Positions 17,472 to 26,121 of a DNA stretch of 64,000 bases are shown here, piece by piece. Source of the DNA: Peptidiphaga gingivicola (GTDB lineage Bacteria > Actinomycetota > Actinomycetes > Actinomycetales > Actinomycetaceae); NCBI RefSeq assembly GCF_001652275.1, contig NZ_LVZK01000001.1:1178001-1242000 (forward strand), in the 5' to 3' direction. Under the pieces are notes generated by a model that did not search any database, had not been told where the DNA came from, and saw only the letters and a program-made list of their open reading frames with translations. Each line of letters opens with the position of its first letter. Within the stretch, counting starts at the first letter, position 1. Both the position numbers and the translations under genes were made by a program.

Positions 17472-19535
17472 ATGCCTCGTTTCAGCAGATCCGGCCTTGT
17501 GCGCAGGGCCCAGTACCAGGCCGCGCGAGCCCGCAATGCGGCCGCCAACTTCCTCGTCTCGGGAAGCGTCAAGGGCTACAGGTCCCAGCACCCGGCCGAC
17601 TTCAGCGAATACGTCATGCGCCAAGGCGGGCGGCAGGACTCCGGCTTCCCCGACAAGTGGAGGATCGACCCGCAGTTCGACATCGCCGACCCGAGCCGGA
17701 TCGCCGTTGTCATTCACTGTTTCTACGCCGACCTCATGCCCGAGCTCTTCGATCGCCTTCGCAATCTCCCGACCGATTTCGACCTGTTCGTCACGAACGC
17801 CTCGGGGGCAGACGTGGCCGTTCCCAAAGACCTCGAGCGCATGCGCCACAGCGTCGTCGTCGAGGTCGAAAACCACGGCCGGGACATCTTCCCGACCGTC
17901 CAGCTCGTCAACTCGGGAATCCTCGATCCCTACGACCTCATCCTCAAGCTGCACACGAAGAAGAGCCCGTGGCGCGAGGAGCACGCCGACCTCGACGGCA
18001 GCGGCGCGGCGTGGAAGGACCAGTTCCTCTCCGACCTCGTCGGATCGCGCGAGAAGGTCGAGGAGATCCTCAACGCCTTCGCCGCCGACCCGACGCTGGG
18101 GCTCGTCACGGCGGCCGACTCGATCGTCGGCAAGGAGTTCTGGGGCGGGGACCAGAGGATCGTCGAGCAGCTCATGCTCCGCATCGAGATGTCGATCGAC
18201 CCGGACGAATTGGAGTTCGCCTCGGGGTCGATGTACTGGACTCGCGCCTTCGTCCTCCAGGGCCTGAGGGCCTTCAACTTGACCTCGGCCGACTTCGACG
18301 AGGAAAAGGGACAGGTTGACGCCACCACCGCCCACGCGATCGAGCGGATCGTCGGAATCGTGACCGACGAGGCCGGCCTGCGGACAGTCGAGGCGCCTCG
18401 GCTGGCGAAGCTGGCCTCCGAGCCGGGGTACGACGCGCGCGGCTGGCGCAGGTTCGAGCCGGGCGCCTCGCGCACGGCTGCGGCGAACGTCATACCCTTC
18501 TACCTGCCGCAGTTTCACGAGTCGGAGGAGAACAACCGCTGGTGGGGGCGGGGCTTCACCGAATGGTCGAACGTGGCCGCGGCGATTCCCGCCTGGCGCG
18601 GCCACTACCAGCCCAAGCAGCCGACTGATCTGGGATATTACGACCTCGAGCTCGATCGGGTGCGCATGGACCAGGCCGACCTCGCCGCGGCCAACGGCAT
18701 CGGCGCGTTCATGTATTACTACTACTGGTTCTCCGGAAAGAGGATCCTCAATAGGCCCATCGAGAAGCTCAAGGCCTCCGGCCTTGACTTCCCGTTCTGC
18801 ATCATGTGGGCCAATGAAAACTGGACGAGGCGCTGGGACGGGCGCTCGCAAGACATCCTCATCGGCCAGGACTATTCGCAGGTGCCGGCGGAGGATTTCA
18901 TCGACGACGTCATGGAGTTCCTCCTCGACCCGAGGTATCTGCGGGTCGACGGCAAGGCGCTCATCGCCGTTTACCGCCCGGCGCAGATGGACAATTTCCC
19001 CGAGGTCGTCGCGACCTGGAGGGAGCGCGCCCGCGCCGCCGGGGTCGGCGAGCTCAAGGTGCTCGCCGTGGCCGTCGCCGAGGAGTTCGACGGCCTCGGC
19101 CAAGGCTTTCGCGAGGCCGGATTGGACGGCACGCTCCAGTTCCCTCCGCACAACCTGCCGTGGGTTGCGGGGCCGGCGACGGAGGTCGGCCTGGACAGCC
19201 GTTGGCGCGGCAATTTCATGAGCTATCGGGCCACGGTCAAGGCGTCCCTGCACGCGGCGCCGAGCCTGGCCGACGACGAGTACCCCGGGGCCATGGTCGG
19301 CTTCGACAACACCGCCCGCCGCCAGTGGAAGGCCGACGCGTGGTACGGCTCGAATCCCTACACTTTCCACCGTTGGATCGCCGGGCTCGTGCGCGTCGTC
19401 GCGCCGCGCGAGGCGAAGGACCGCCTGCTGTTCGTCAACGCCTGGAACGAGTGGGCCGAGAGCGCGATCCTCGAGCCGACGACGCGCTTCGGGCGAACCT
19501 ATCTGCTCGCTGTGCGCAACGCCGTGTGGAGTTAA
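17472..19535 (+). CDS. Two-domain glycosyltransferase: RgpF-like N-terminus and WbsX-like C-terminus
   Basis: 687 residues with TTAGGAG upstream. The N-terminal part (about 60-300) is RgpF-like: IAVVIHCFYADLMPELFDRL, VENHGRDIFPTVQL, YDLILKLHTKKSPW, LVTAADSIVG and FASGSMYWTRAF. The C-terminal part (about 340-680) is WbsX-like: IPFYLPQFHESEENNRWWG, GFTEWSNV, ANGIGAFMYYYYWFSGKRIL, MWANENWTRRWDG and LLFVNAWNEWAE. Both halves are families of cell-surface polysaccharide enzymes, and such fusions occur in O-antigen and rhamnan loci. It likely adds more than one kind of residue to the growing chain. The gene ends convergently with a glycosyltransferase gene across a hairpin. Confidence 0.88.
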   Translation: MPRFSRSGLVRRAQYQAARARNAAANFLVSGSVKGYRSQHPADFSEYVMRQGGRQDSGFPDKWRIDPQFDIADPSRIAVVIHCFYADLMPELFDRLRNLPTDFDLFVTNASGADVAVPKDLERMRHSVVVEVENHGRDIFPTVQLVNSGILDPYDLILKLHTKKSPWREEHADLDGSGAAWKDQFLSDLVGSREKVEEILNAFAADPTLGLVTAADSIVGKEFWGGDQRIVEQLMLRIEMSIDPDELEFASGSMYWTRAFVLQGLRAFNLTSADFDEEKGQVDATTAHAIERIVGIVTDEAGLRTVEAPRLAKLASEPGYDARGWRRFEPGASRTAAANVIPFYLPQFHESEENNRWWGRGFTEWSNVAAAIPAWRGHYQPKQPTDLGYYDLELDRVRMDQADLAAANGIGAFMYYYYWFSGKRILNRPIEKLKASGLDFPFCIMWANENWTRRWDGRSQDILIGQDYSQVPAEDFIDDVMEFLLDPRYLRVDGKALIAVYRPAQMDNFPEVVATWRERARAAGVGELKVLAVAVAEEFDGLGQGFREAGLDGTLQFPPHNLPWVAGPATEVGLDSRWRGNFMSYRATVKASLHAAPSLADDEYPGAMVGFDNTARRQWKADAWYGSNPYTFHRWIAGLVRVVAPREAKDRLLFVNAWNEWAESAILEPTTRFGRTYLLAVRNAVWS

Positions 19536-19541
19536 GGCCCG

Positions 19542-19605
19542 CGGCCGAGAGGCGATTCTCGAGCCGGCGACGCACAGCGTCGCGGACGAGCGCCCCTCGG
19601 CCGCT
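19542..19605. terminator. Large inverted repeat between convergent glycosyltransferase genes
   Basis: GCGGCCGAG (19542-19550) pairs with CTCGGCCGC (19597-19605), and a nested perfect hairpin GCGACGC-ACA-GCGTCGC lies at 19568-19584. There is no T-run. Its position between convergent genes suggests bidirectional termination. Confidence 0.5.
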
Positions 19606-20508
19606 TCACTCCTCGAACGGTCCGAGCCTGCCCTTGAATCCGTCGGCGGCGGCCTTGCGCAGCATCTTCCTGCGCGTCTTGCCGTCGCCCGCCGCGAAGG
19701 CGTTGAACGCCGCGTACTTGGCCGCCCAATAGCAATAGCGGACCCGCCACTTTCCGGGGAGAAGGCTTGTACGCACGAGCGCAATCGTGTTGCGCAGAAT
19801 GTAATAGTTGCGGATCGGGCTGTGAACGTGGACGGGCTGGTCGCGGCCCGGGAGCCGGACGACGTCGTCGCCGAGCGAATGCGTCAGTTTGGCCGCTGGG
19901 ACCGCCACAAGGCGCCAGCCCGCCTTCCTCGCGCGCACGCCCCATTCGAGGTCGACGTGGTCGATGAAAAGGTCCTCTCGCATTTTCCCCACGGACGCCA
20001 GGGCCGAGAGCCGAATGAGGCAACCCGAGGCGATGAGGAAGGCGACGTCCAGGCGCGACAGGCCAAGCTCCGAGCGGCTGGCGCGCTTGGGCGCCCACCC
20101 GCGGTCGACGTAGACGAGCTCGTCGGCGCCCTCGCGCTCCTCGGAGGGGAGCGGGCCGACGGCTGCGATCGCCGGGTCCTCTTCAATCGCCTCGAGGAGC
20201 CGAGCGACCATGTCGGGAGCAGGCATCGAATCCTGGTCGCTCAGCAGCACGAAATTCGATTCCGGCGACTCGGCGGCCCGGCTCTGCGCCAGCTCGATGC
20301 CGCGGTTCTGCGCTGCGGCGATTCCCAGGTTTTCCCCCAGTTCGAGGAGCGTGGCGCCGGCCTGGTCGCAGGCTTTCCGCAAAGCTTCGACTTCGGCCGG
20401 GTCCGAACCGTTGTCCACCGCGATCACGCTGTCGCATTGGCCGGCGAGCTCCGCCAGAAGGGCGGAGAGGTCGCCGGGATGGTACGTGACGACGACGGCG
20501 GCGATCAC
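19606..20508 (-). CDS. Glycosyltransferase family 2 (rhamnosyltransferase-like)
   Basis: 300 residues from GTG 20508, which overlaps the rmlC stop as GTGA; the frame stays open further upstream, but that part is the shadow of rmlC. The N-terminus IAAVVVTYHPGDLSALLAEL, then IAVDNGSDP, ENLGIAAAQNRGIELA, the donor-site LLSDQDSMP, and IDHVDLEWGVRARKAGW are the marks of bacterial rhamnosyltransferases (RfbN/RgpB type). The substrate is therefore probably dTDP-L-rhamnose, made in part by the overlapping rmlC. Length fits the family. Acts on the cytoplasmic side on lipid-linked acceptor. Confidence 0.87.
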   Translation of the reverse strand: MIAAVVVTYHPGDLSALLAELAGQCDSVIAVDNGSDPAEVEALRKACDQAGATLLELGENLGIAAAQNRGIELAQSRAAESPESNFVLLSDQDSMPAPDMVARLLEAIEEDPAIAAVGPLPSEEREGADELVYVDRGWAPKRASRSELGLSRLDVAFLIASGCLIRLSALASVGKMREDLFIDHVDLEWGVRARKAGWRLVAVPAAKLTHSLGDDVVRLPGRDQPVHVHSPIRNYYILRNTIALVRTSLLPGKWRVRYCYWAAKYAAFNAFAAGDGKTRRKMLRKAAADGFKGRLGPFEE

Positions 20509-21116
20509 AGCGTCGCGAGGTATGCCTGCACGGCGTCCCACGTGGGCAGAAGCCCGGACTCGCGCGCCTCGGCCAGATTCGGGGCGGCCGTGTCCTTCTC
20601 GGACAGCAGGAGCTCCAGCGGGGAGCCGTCGCGCCCCGTCTTCGGGAAATCGAGCGCAACCTCGGAGCAGACGGGGGAGACGCCGTGCTCGCGCCCGGGC
20701 GCGTACTCGGCCGAGCACATGTACATGACGGTCGAGTCGTCTTCGAGGGCGATGAATGCGTGGCCCAAGCCTTCCGAGAGATAGATGGCCCTGCGATCGA
20801 CGTCGTCCAGAAGAACCGAATCCCACTGGCCGAAGGTCGGCGAGCCGACCCGGATGTCGATGGCGAAGTCGAGGACTGCCCCGCGTGGGCACACGACGTA
20901 CTTGGCCTGCGACGGGGGGACGTCGGCGAAGTGGATGCCGCGCACGGTCCCTGCCTTCGACACCGAGACGTTGGCCTGGCGCAGGTCGAGTCTGTGGCCC
21001 ACGGCTTTCTCGAACGCGCTCGACTTGTACGCTTCGAGGAAAACCCCGCGGTCGTCGGGGAACTGCTTCGGCGTGATCTCCCAGGCGCCCGGAATCTTCA
21101 GCTCTCGGATCTGCAT
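20505..21116 (-). CDS. rmlC: dTDP-4-dehydrorhamnose 3,5-epimerase
   Basis: 203 residues. Epimerises dTDP-4-keto-6-deoxyglucose at C3 and C5, the third step of dTDP-L-rhamnose synthesis. The cupin fold is recognisable: FPDDRGVFLEAYK, QANVSVSKAGTVRGIHF with the active-site His, GAVLDFAIDIRVGSPTFGQW, IYLSEGLGHAFIAL and YMCSAEYAPGREHGVSP. RGIHF takes the place of the commoner RGLHYQ. Start ATG 21116. It is translationally coupled to the downstream rhamnosyltransferase (4-nt overlap) and divergent from rmlD, which encodes the next step. Confidence 0.95.
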   Translation of the reverse strand: MQIRELKIPGAWEITPKQFPDDRGVFLEAYKSSAFEKAVGHRLDLRQANVSVSKAGTVRGIHFADVPPSQAKYVVCPRGAVLDFAIDIRVGSPTFGQWDSVLLDDVDRRAIYLSEGLGHAFIALEDDSTVMYMCSAEYAPGREHGVSPVCSEVALDFPKTGRDGSPLELLLSEKDTAAPNLAEARESGLLPTWDAVQAYLATL

Positions 21117-21272
21117 TGCGGTCCTTCCGTGTTTGCGGCCGCGGGCCGAGGTTCGGCGGCTCCGTGGGCCGTCTTGAATGAGACGCGTCCATTCTAATGC
21201 GGGGCCGGCGTCGTCGCGGAAGCCAAGGCCGCGGAAATCGAGGCCGGTGCGTCCTGGGGCGACGGCGCCGGA

Positions 21273-21344
21273 CGCGATGGGCGCGCGTCGGCGGGGCGAC
21301 GGCTTAACCGCGATGGGCGCGCGTCGGCGGGGCGACGGCTTAGC
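21273..21344. repeat. 36-bp tandem duplication between rmlC and rmlD
   Basis: Two copies, 21273-21308 and 21309-21344, differ at one base (CTTAAC versus CTTAGC). They lie in the divergent promoter region of rmlC and rmlD. Confidence 0.85.
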
Positions 21345-21448
21345 CGCGAAGGACGCCTCGGCGCGGGCGGGGTTCGCCGACGGCGGCCGGGGCCGCAGTT
21401 CTGGGGCTACAATTGCTGCGGCAGATCATCTTTGAGGAAGGAACTCTC

Positions 21449-22294
21449 ATGCGCTGGTTGATAGCAGGCGCCAAGGGCATGCTCGGGCAGGATTTGACCG
21501 CGCGCGTCGTCAAGGACGGCCACGATCTCATCGCCGTCGACATCGACGGGATCGACATCACCGACCCCGCGAGCGTGCGCGAGATCGTCAAAGACGTCGA
21601 CGTAGTCGTCAACGTCGCGGCGTTCACCGCCGTCGACGCCGCGGAGGAGAAAGAGGCCGCCGCCTTCACCGTCAACGCGACGGGCCCCGAGATCCTCGCC
21701 CGCCGGTGCCGCGAGATCGGCGCACGGTTCGTCCACATCTCCACCGACTACGTCTTCAGCGGCGACGCGACCTCGCCCTACCGCGAAGACGGCCTGCTCG
21801 AACCGAAGGGCGCCTACGGGCGCACGAAGGCAGCCGGCGAGTGGGCGGTTCGATGCAACACGGACGATTACCTCATCGTCCGCACCGCCTGGCTGTACGG
21901 CGCGGGCGGCAAATGCTTCCCCAAAACGATGCGCGACCTTTCTCAGACCCACGAAACGCTTTCGGTGGTCACCGACGAGGTGGGCCAGCCGACGTGGACG
22001 GTGGACTTGGCGGATCTGATCGTGAGGCTCGTCGACGCCGAGGCGCCGACGGGCATCTATCACGGCACGTCCTCGGGCAAAACGAATTGGCACGGCTTCA
22101 CGCGCGAGATCGTCGCCTCCATCGGCAAGGACCCCGACATGGTCAAGGAGACGACTGCCGCGGCTTTCAAGCGCCCCGCTCCGCGCCCGCACTACTCCGT
22201 GCTCGGGCATGACGCCCTCGAACGCATCGGGGTCGAGCCGATCGGCGATTGGAAGGAGAGATGGCTCGCCGCCAAGGACGTCGTTCTCGGCTGA
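21449..22294 (+). CDS. rmlD: dTDP-4-dehydrorhamnose reductase
   Basis: 281 residues from ATG 21449, which has GAGGAAGG a few nt upstream and starts directly at the NADPH-binding site (MRWLIAGAKGMLGQDL). It reduces dTDP-4-keto-L-rhamnose to dTDP-L-rhamnose, the last pathway step. Other marks are VDVVVNVAAFTAVDAAE, STDYVFSGDA, YGRTKAAGEWAV with the catalytic Tyr-x-x-x-Lys, RTAWLYGAGG, and the C-terminal RPAPRPHYSVLGHDAL. A normal-length family member. Divergent from rmlC across a region with a 36-bp tandem duplication. Confidence 0.95.
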   Translation: MRWLIAGAKGMLGQDLTARVVKDGHDLIAVDIDGIDITDPASVREIVKDVDVVVNVAAFTAVDAAEEKEAAAFTVNATGPEILARRCREIGARFVHISTDYVFSGDATSPYREDGLLEPKGAYGRTKAAGEWAVRCNTDDYLIVRTAWLYGAGGKCFPKTMRDLSQTHETLSVVTDEVGQPTWTVDLADLIVRLVDAEAPTGIYHGTSSGKTNWHGFTREIVASIGKDPDMVKETTAAAFKRPAPRPHYSVLGHDALERIGVEPIGDWKERWLAAKDVVLG

Positions 22295-22455
22295 CGGGCT
22301 CGCCCCTTCATTTTTCTTCGCATTTTGCGGGGCCGGGAATCCGTCCCCGGTAGGGCGGGAGGCGAGGAGGCGTCGGGTATACTCAACCGTGCCGTGCGGA
22401 ATAATCGCCGCGCGCCCCATCGCCATAGCCAACGATTTCGAGAAAGGGCGGCCGC

Positions 22456-23202
22456 GTGTGCCTCGAACACGCCCGTGAAGATTCAGCGCCACACGACCTG
22501 CTCGTCATCATTCCCGCGTGGAACGAGGAAGAATCGGTCGGCGGCGTCGTGCACTCCGTCCGCGAATGCGTTCCCCGGGCCGACGTCCTTGTCGTGAGCG
22601 ACGGGTCCCGCGACGGCACGGCCGCCGCCGCGCGGAAAGCGGGGGCGGACGTGCTCGATCTGAAGATCAATCTCGGGGTGGGCGGCGCCATGCGCGCGGG
22701 TTTCGTCTACGCGGTGGACAACGGCTATCGGTCCGCCGTGCAGGTCGACGCCGACGGGCAGCACAATCCCGCCGACATCCCCGCCCTCGTCGAAAGGATC
22801 GAGGCGGGCGCCGACATCGTCATCGGTTCGCGTTTCGCCGGGGTGGGGCAGTACCGCAGCCGCGGGCCGCGCCGCTGGGCGATGAAGATTCTGGCCTCCG
22901 TCCTCAGCTGCATCGCCCACACCAAGCTCACCGACGTCACGTCGGGCTTCAAAGCCTATTCGGCCCGGGCCCTCGCGTTATTTTCGACGTCGTACCCTGC
23001 CGAGTACCTGGGCGACACCATCGAAGCGCTCGTCGTCGGCATTCGCAGCGGCATGGTCGTTGAACAAGTCGGCGTCGAAATGCGCAAGCGCGTGGCCGGC
23101 GAACCCTCCCATTCCCCCGGGAAATCGACGGTCTACCTGCTTCGGGCCTCGCTGGCCCTCGCCGTCGCCCTAGTCAGTCCGGTCAAAAAGGCGGTGAGAT
23201 GA
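22456..23202 (+). CDS. DPM1/GtrB-like glycosyltransferase family 2
   Basis: 248 residues from GTG 22456. GT-A motifs: LLVIIPAWNEEESVGGVV, VLVVSDGSRDGT, LKINLGVGGAMRAGF, the DxD in VQVDADGQHNP, VIGSRFAGVGQYRSRG and VTSGFKAYSARAL. There are no obvious membrane helices at the C-terminus beyond a weak LRASLALAVALVSPV. Enzymes of this type load a sugar from a nucleotide donor onto polyprenyl phosphate. It overlaps the following DUF2304 gene by 4 nt, and DUF2304 is a regular partner of such transferases. Together with DUF2142 and GtrA this forms a lipid-sugar modification unit. Confidence 0.88.
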   Translation: MCLEHAREDSAPHDLLVIIPAWNEEESVGGVVHSVRECVPRADVLVVSDGSRDGTAAAARKAGADVLDLKINLGVGGAMRAGFVYAVDNGYRSAVQVDADGQHNPADIPALVERIEAGADIVIGSRFAGVGQYRSRGPRRWAMKILASVLSCIAHTKLTDVTSGFKAYSARALALFSTSYPAEYLGDTIEALVVGIRSGMVVEQVGVEMRKRVAGEPSHSPGKSTVYLLRASLALAVALVSPVKKAVR

Positions 23203-23570
23203 CCACTTATCGCATTTTCACCCTCGTCATCGTCGTGTGCATCGGGGCGGTGCTCATCCACCTGCTCCGCCACCGCAAAATCAAAGAGAAATACGTGTGG
23301 ATGTGGCTCGCCCTCGACGTCATGGCGCTCGGAGGGGCGATCCATCCCGCGTGGGTCCACGCCGTCGCGAGGATGGCCGGCTTCGAAGTCACGTCGAATA
23401 TGGTGTTCTTCGCCGTCATTTTGCTCCTCGTCGTCCTTTCCATACATCTGGCCATGGTGGTCACCAGATTGGAAGAGGACCGAAGGACTCTCACCGAGCA
23501 GGTCGCGATACTTCGGCATGACCTGGACAGGCTCGAATCTCGCATGGAAGGGCAGGCAGGGCCGCAATGA
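23199..23570 (+). CDS. DUF2304 family membrane protein
   Basis: 123 residues, three membrane helices (YRIFTLVIVVCIGAVLIHLL, VWMWLALDVMALGGAIHP region, NMVFFAVILLLVVLSIHLAM) then a cytoplasmic coiled-coil tail (EEDRRTLTEQVAILRHDLDR). This pattern matches DUF2304, found almost always next to DPM1-like transferases, as here. Overlaps its neighbours on both sides (ATGA), giving a coupled GT2-DUF2304-DUF2142 cassette. Biochemical role is unknown; it may anchor or assist the transferase. Confidence 0.85.
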   Translation: MTTYRIFTLVIVVCIGAVLIHLLRHRKIKEKYVWMWLALDVMALGGAIHPAWVHAVARMAGFEVTSNMVFFAVILLLVVLSIHLAMVVTRLEEDRRTLTEQVAILRHDLDRLESRMEGQAGPQ

Positions 23571-25627
23571 AAGAAACAGTTGAAAAGGCGCCGTCTGCCT
23601 TGGCCGAAAGCTCCTTCGCCGCAGGCAAGGGGGCGCCTGCCTTCGCCGAAGATTCGTCTTCTTTGGGCAAAGAGCCCTCCGCCGCGGCCAAAGTTGGGTC
23701 GGCCTTGGCCAAAGCACTGTCCTTCTTCGCCAGAGCGCTGTTTTTCTTCGCCAAAGCGGCAGCCTCCCTCTTGGCCAAGTCATTTTCCAAGGTCTTCGCC
23801 AAAGCGGCGTCGGCCTTCGAGAGAGACTCGGTGCGCCATTTCTGTCTCGTGTGGGCGGCGCTGTTCCTCATGACAGTCGCCTGGTCGTTCATCATCCCGA
23901 TCAAGGGTCAGGCTGACGAGCCCGCGCACGCCATACAGGCCGCCGCGGTGGTCCGCGGGCAGTTCATCGTCGAGGGGCATCCCGACGTCCATCGCTTCGG
24001 CTTCAAGTACAACAGGCACGACGTCGAAGTCCCACGGGAGTTCAAGAACGTCGAGGAGAACACCGCCTGCTTCGTCTTCTTCCCCGAAGCGCCCGAGAAA
24101 TGCGCCAAACCCGTTCCGACGAGCGACGGCAAGACGGGCATCGCGTCCACGACGGCGGCCAACTATCCGCCCCTGTACTACATGGCGGTCGGGTGGCCGA
24201 CTCTGTTCCTGGAAGGCGCTCCCTCGTGGTACGCCATGCGCTTCCTCTCCGCGCTCATATGCACCGGCTTTACGGCCCTCGGCATCGCCGCGCTCGCCCG
24301 AAAATGCGGCACGCGCTACGCCCTCGCCTGCACCGTGGGGCTGACGCCCACCTGCCTGGCCTTCTTTGCCGCGATCAACCCTCAGGGGCCGGAGATCGCC
24401 ATGTGCTTCGCCTTGGCGGGCTTCCTCATTCCCGTGGCAGTCGGCCACAGGCCCTCCGACCGTTCCCTCATCGGCGCGGGCGTCATCGTGGCGCTCATCG
24501 CCATGAGCCGGCCGACGGCCGCTTTGTGGGCCTTGGGGATCGTCGGGATGATCGGCTTGCTCATACGCCTCGAAGCCTGGAGGAGCCTCATGCGGCGTCG
24601 GGCGATGTGGATCTGCCTCGGGCTCTCTGCCGCCGGGTGCGTCGGCGCCCTCGTGTGGAACCACGTGGCCCGGCCCAGCGACAGCGTTTTCGGATGGGCG
24701 GAGAAAGACGCGGACCTCTTCGAGATGATCGGCAAGCTCCGGCAGCGCTTCGTGCAGCCGATCTGGGACGGGGCCTTCGGTTACTTCGGCTGGAGCGACA
24801 ACCCCGTCCCGGGATGGCTGCACGTGACCTCGATCGTCGTCTGCATCGTCTTCGTCGTCGTCACGCTGGCCTTGGCCAGGTGGCGCGAGAGGCTGGCCGT
24901 GACGCTCGGGATCCTCTTCGTTCCGCTCTCCACGATCGCCCTTCAGTACGCCGTTCTGCGGACCGCTGGAATGATGTGGCAAGGCCGGTACAACTTGCCC
25001 TTCGTCGTCGCCCTCGTGGCTTTGGCCGTGCTTCCGATCGCCCGCCGCTGGGGGACTCCTGCGAACGCGATTTTCTTCGCCGTCGCCTCCGTGGCGATGT
25101 TCGGCTGGGCTTTCAGGGTCTCGTGGAGATACTCTCTCGGCATCAAAGTTCCGTGGGACTTCTCGAAGCTCTCCACCGACCATTACTACGCCTTGGCTAT
25201 GATGCTCGTGGGAATCGGAATCTTGTGGTGGCTTTTCGTCACGCGTCCCTTCGACGGCGAATTGACGAGCATCGACGGCGGGGCCGAAGGCTGGGCCGGC
25301 AGCGCGGACGGCCCAGCAGGCGAAGGTTCGGACGGCGCTGCGAACGGCGAAGGCTCGGACGGCGGCGACCTCGCGGGCAGTGGCGACCGTGGATCTCGGG
25401 GCGGCGATGTGAGCGCCCCTGCGGGCGTCGGGGCAGCGCCTGTCGGCGGCGATATGAGCGGTTTGATCAGTCGAGCGCGCGGTTTGGGCGGCGAGGCCGG
25501 TTCGGCCCGGCAGGAGGGGCCAGTCTGGCGGAAGGGCTCGTTCGCGGCCGGGGCTTCGCTTCAGGGGCCTGCTCCCTCGGCGGACGAGCAGGCCCGGCCA
25601 CGAGGCACGTCTGCGGGAAGCTCCTGA
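23567..25627 (+). CDS. DUF2142 family polytopic membrane protein (probable GT-C glycosyltransferase)
   Basis: 686 residues. A first, cytoplasmic stretch (1-~90) is built of Ala/Lys/Ser/Phe units such as ALAKALSFF, ARALFFFAKAAASLLAKSF, an unusual amphipathic repeat. The DUF2142 core begins with SFIIPIKGQADEPAHAIQAA, the conserved Asp-Glu-Pro-x-His of the first outer loop, and NYPPLYYMAVGWP, followed by about ten more helices. GT-C enzymes use the acidic loop to transfer sugar from polyprenyl phosphate outside the membrane. Residues ~570-686 are a Gly/Asp/Ala tail of low complexity. The gene overlaps the GtrA gene by one base (TGATG). Catalysis is inferred from fold and context. Confidence 0.83.
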   Translation: MKETVEKAPSALAESSFAAGKGAPAFAEDSSSLGKEPSAAAKVGSALAKALSFFARALFFFAKAAASLLAKSFSKVFAKAASAFERDSVRHFCLVWAALFLMTVAWSFIIPIKGQADEPAHAIQAAAVVRGQFIVEGHPDVHRFGFKYNRHDVEVPREFKNVEENTACFVFFPEAPEKCAKPVPTSDGKTGIASTTAANYPPLYYMAVGWPTLFLEGAPSWYAMRFLSALICTGFTALGIAALARKCGTRYALACTVGLTPTCLAFFAAINPQGPEIAMCFALAGFLIPVAVGHRPSDRSLIGAGVIVALIAMSRPTAALWALGIVGMIGLLIRLEAWRSLMRRRAMWICLGLSAAGCVGALVWNHVARPSDSVFGWAEKDADLFEMIGKLRQRFVQPIWDGAFGYFGWSDNPVPGWLHVTSIVVCIVFVVVTLALARWRERLAVTLGILFVPLSTIALQYAVLRTAGMMWQGRYNLPFVVALVALAVLPIARRWGTPANAIFFAVASVAMFGWAFRVSWRYSLGIKVPWDFSKLSTDHYYALAMMLVGIGILWWLFVTRPFDGELTSIDGGAEGWAGSADGPAGEGSDGAANGEGSDGGDLAGSGDRGSRGGDVSAPAGVGAAPVGGDMSGLISRARGLGGEAGSARQEGPVWRKGSFAAGASLQGPAPSADEQARPRGTSAGSS

Positions 25628-26073
25628 TGGGGGGCGAGCAGTCCCCTCGCGCGGGCGCGTGGGCAACGCTGCTCACTGCCGGAAAATACCTCTTCTTCGG
25701 CGGAACGGCCTTCGCGCTGGATCTGACGTTGCTCTCCGTCCTCATATCCACGCTCGGATGCCCCGCGTGGTTTTCGGCCGCTGTGGCTTTCGCCGTCTCA
25801 ACGGTTTTCGCCTTCTTCACGCAGATGCGCTACACCTTCAGGTCGAATGCCTCGACGCGGGGGGCGATGGTGCGTTACGGCATCCTTTTGGCGGCGAACA
25901 TGGTCTTCACGGCTGCCGTCGTCGACCGTTTCGACTCGTGGTGGGACGCCTACGTGCAAGGGAAAATATTCTCCACTGGGATCACGACGCTGTGGAACTA
26001 CTTCATCATGAAGCACTGGGTCTTTCCGCGCCGCGAGGAGGGAAGCGGACGGCGGCGACGGCCACGGCCGTGA
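25627..26073 (+). CDS. GtrA family membrane protein
   Basis: 148 residues from ATG 25627, sharing a base with the preceding stop. Four membrane helices; KYLFFGGTAFALDLTLLSVL, AFAVSTVFAFFTQMRYTFR and GITTLWNYFIMKHWVFPRR match GtrA, whose end motif (W-N-F-x-x-x-R/K-x-W-V-F) is clear. GtrA proteins are thought to flip or help transfer polyprenyl-linked sugars made by GtrB. Here it closes a GT2-DUF2304-DUF2142-GtrA series and is convergent with rmlA. The frame extends open far upstream, but that part is the shadow of DUF2142. Confidence 0.87.
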   Translation: MGGEQSPRAGAWATLLTAGKYLFFGGTAFALDLTLLSVLISTLGCPAWFSAAVAFAVSTVFAFFTQMRYTFRSNASTRGAMVRYGILLAANMVFTAAVVDRFDSWWDAYVQGKIFSTGITTLWNYFIMKHWVFPRREEGSGRRRRPRP

Positions 26074-26121
26074 GGACGCGGAGGCCTCTGCTCGGAGGCT
26101 GTCGCCCTACGGGGCGCCCGC

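Noticed and set aside
20509-21192. In-frame extension joining the glycosyltransferase at 19606 to sequence opposite or within rmlC
   Set aside because: The extension translates to Arg/Pro-rich shadow of rmlC; the GTGA overlap at 20508 gives a proper start.
23780-25666. 628-codon minus-strand frame opposite DUF2142
   Set aside because: Shadow frame; the plus strand shows membrane helices and family motifs.
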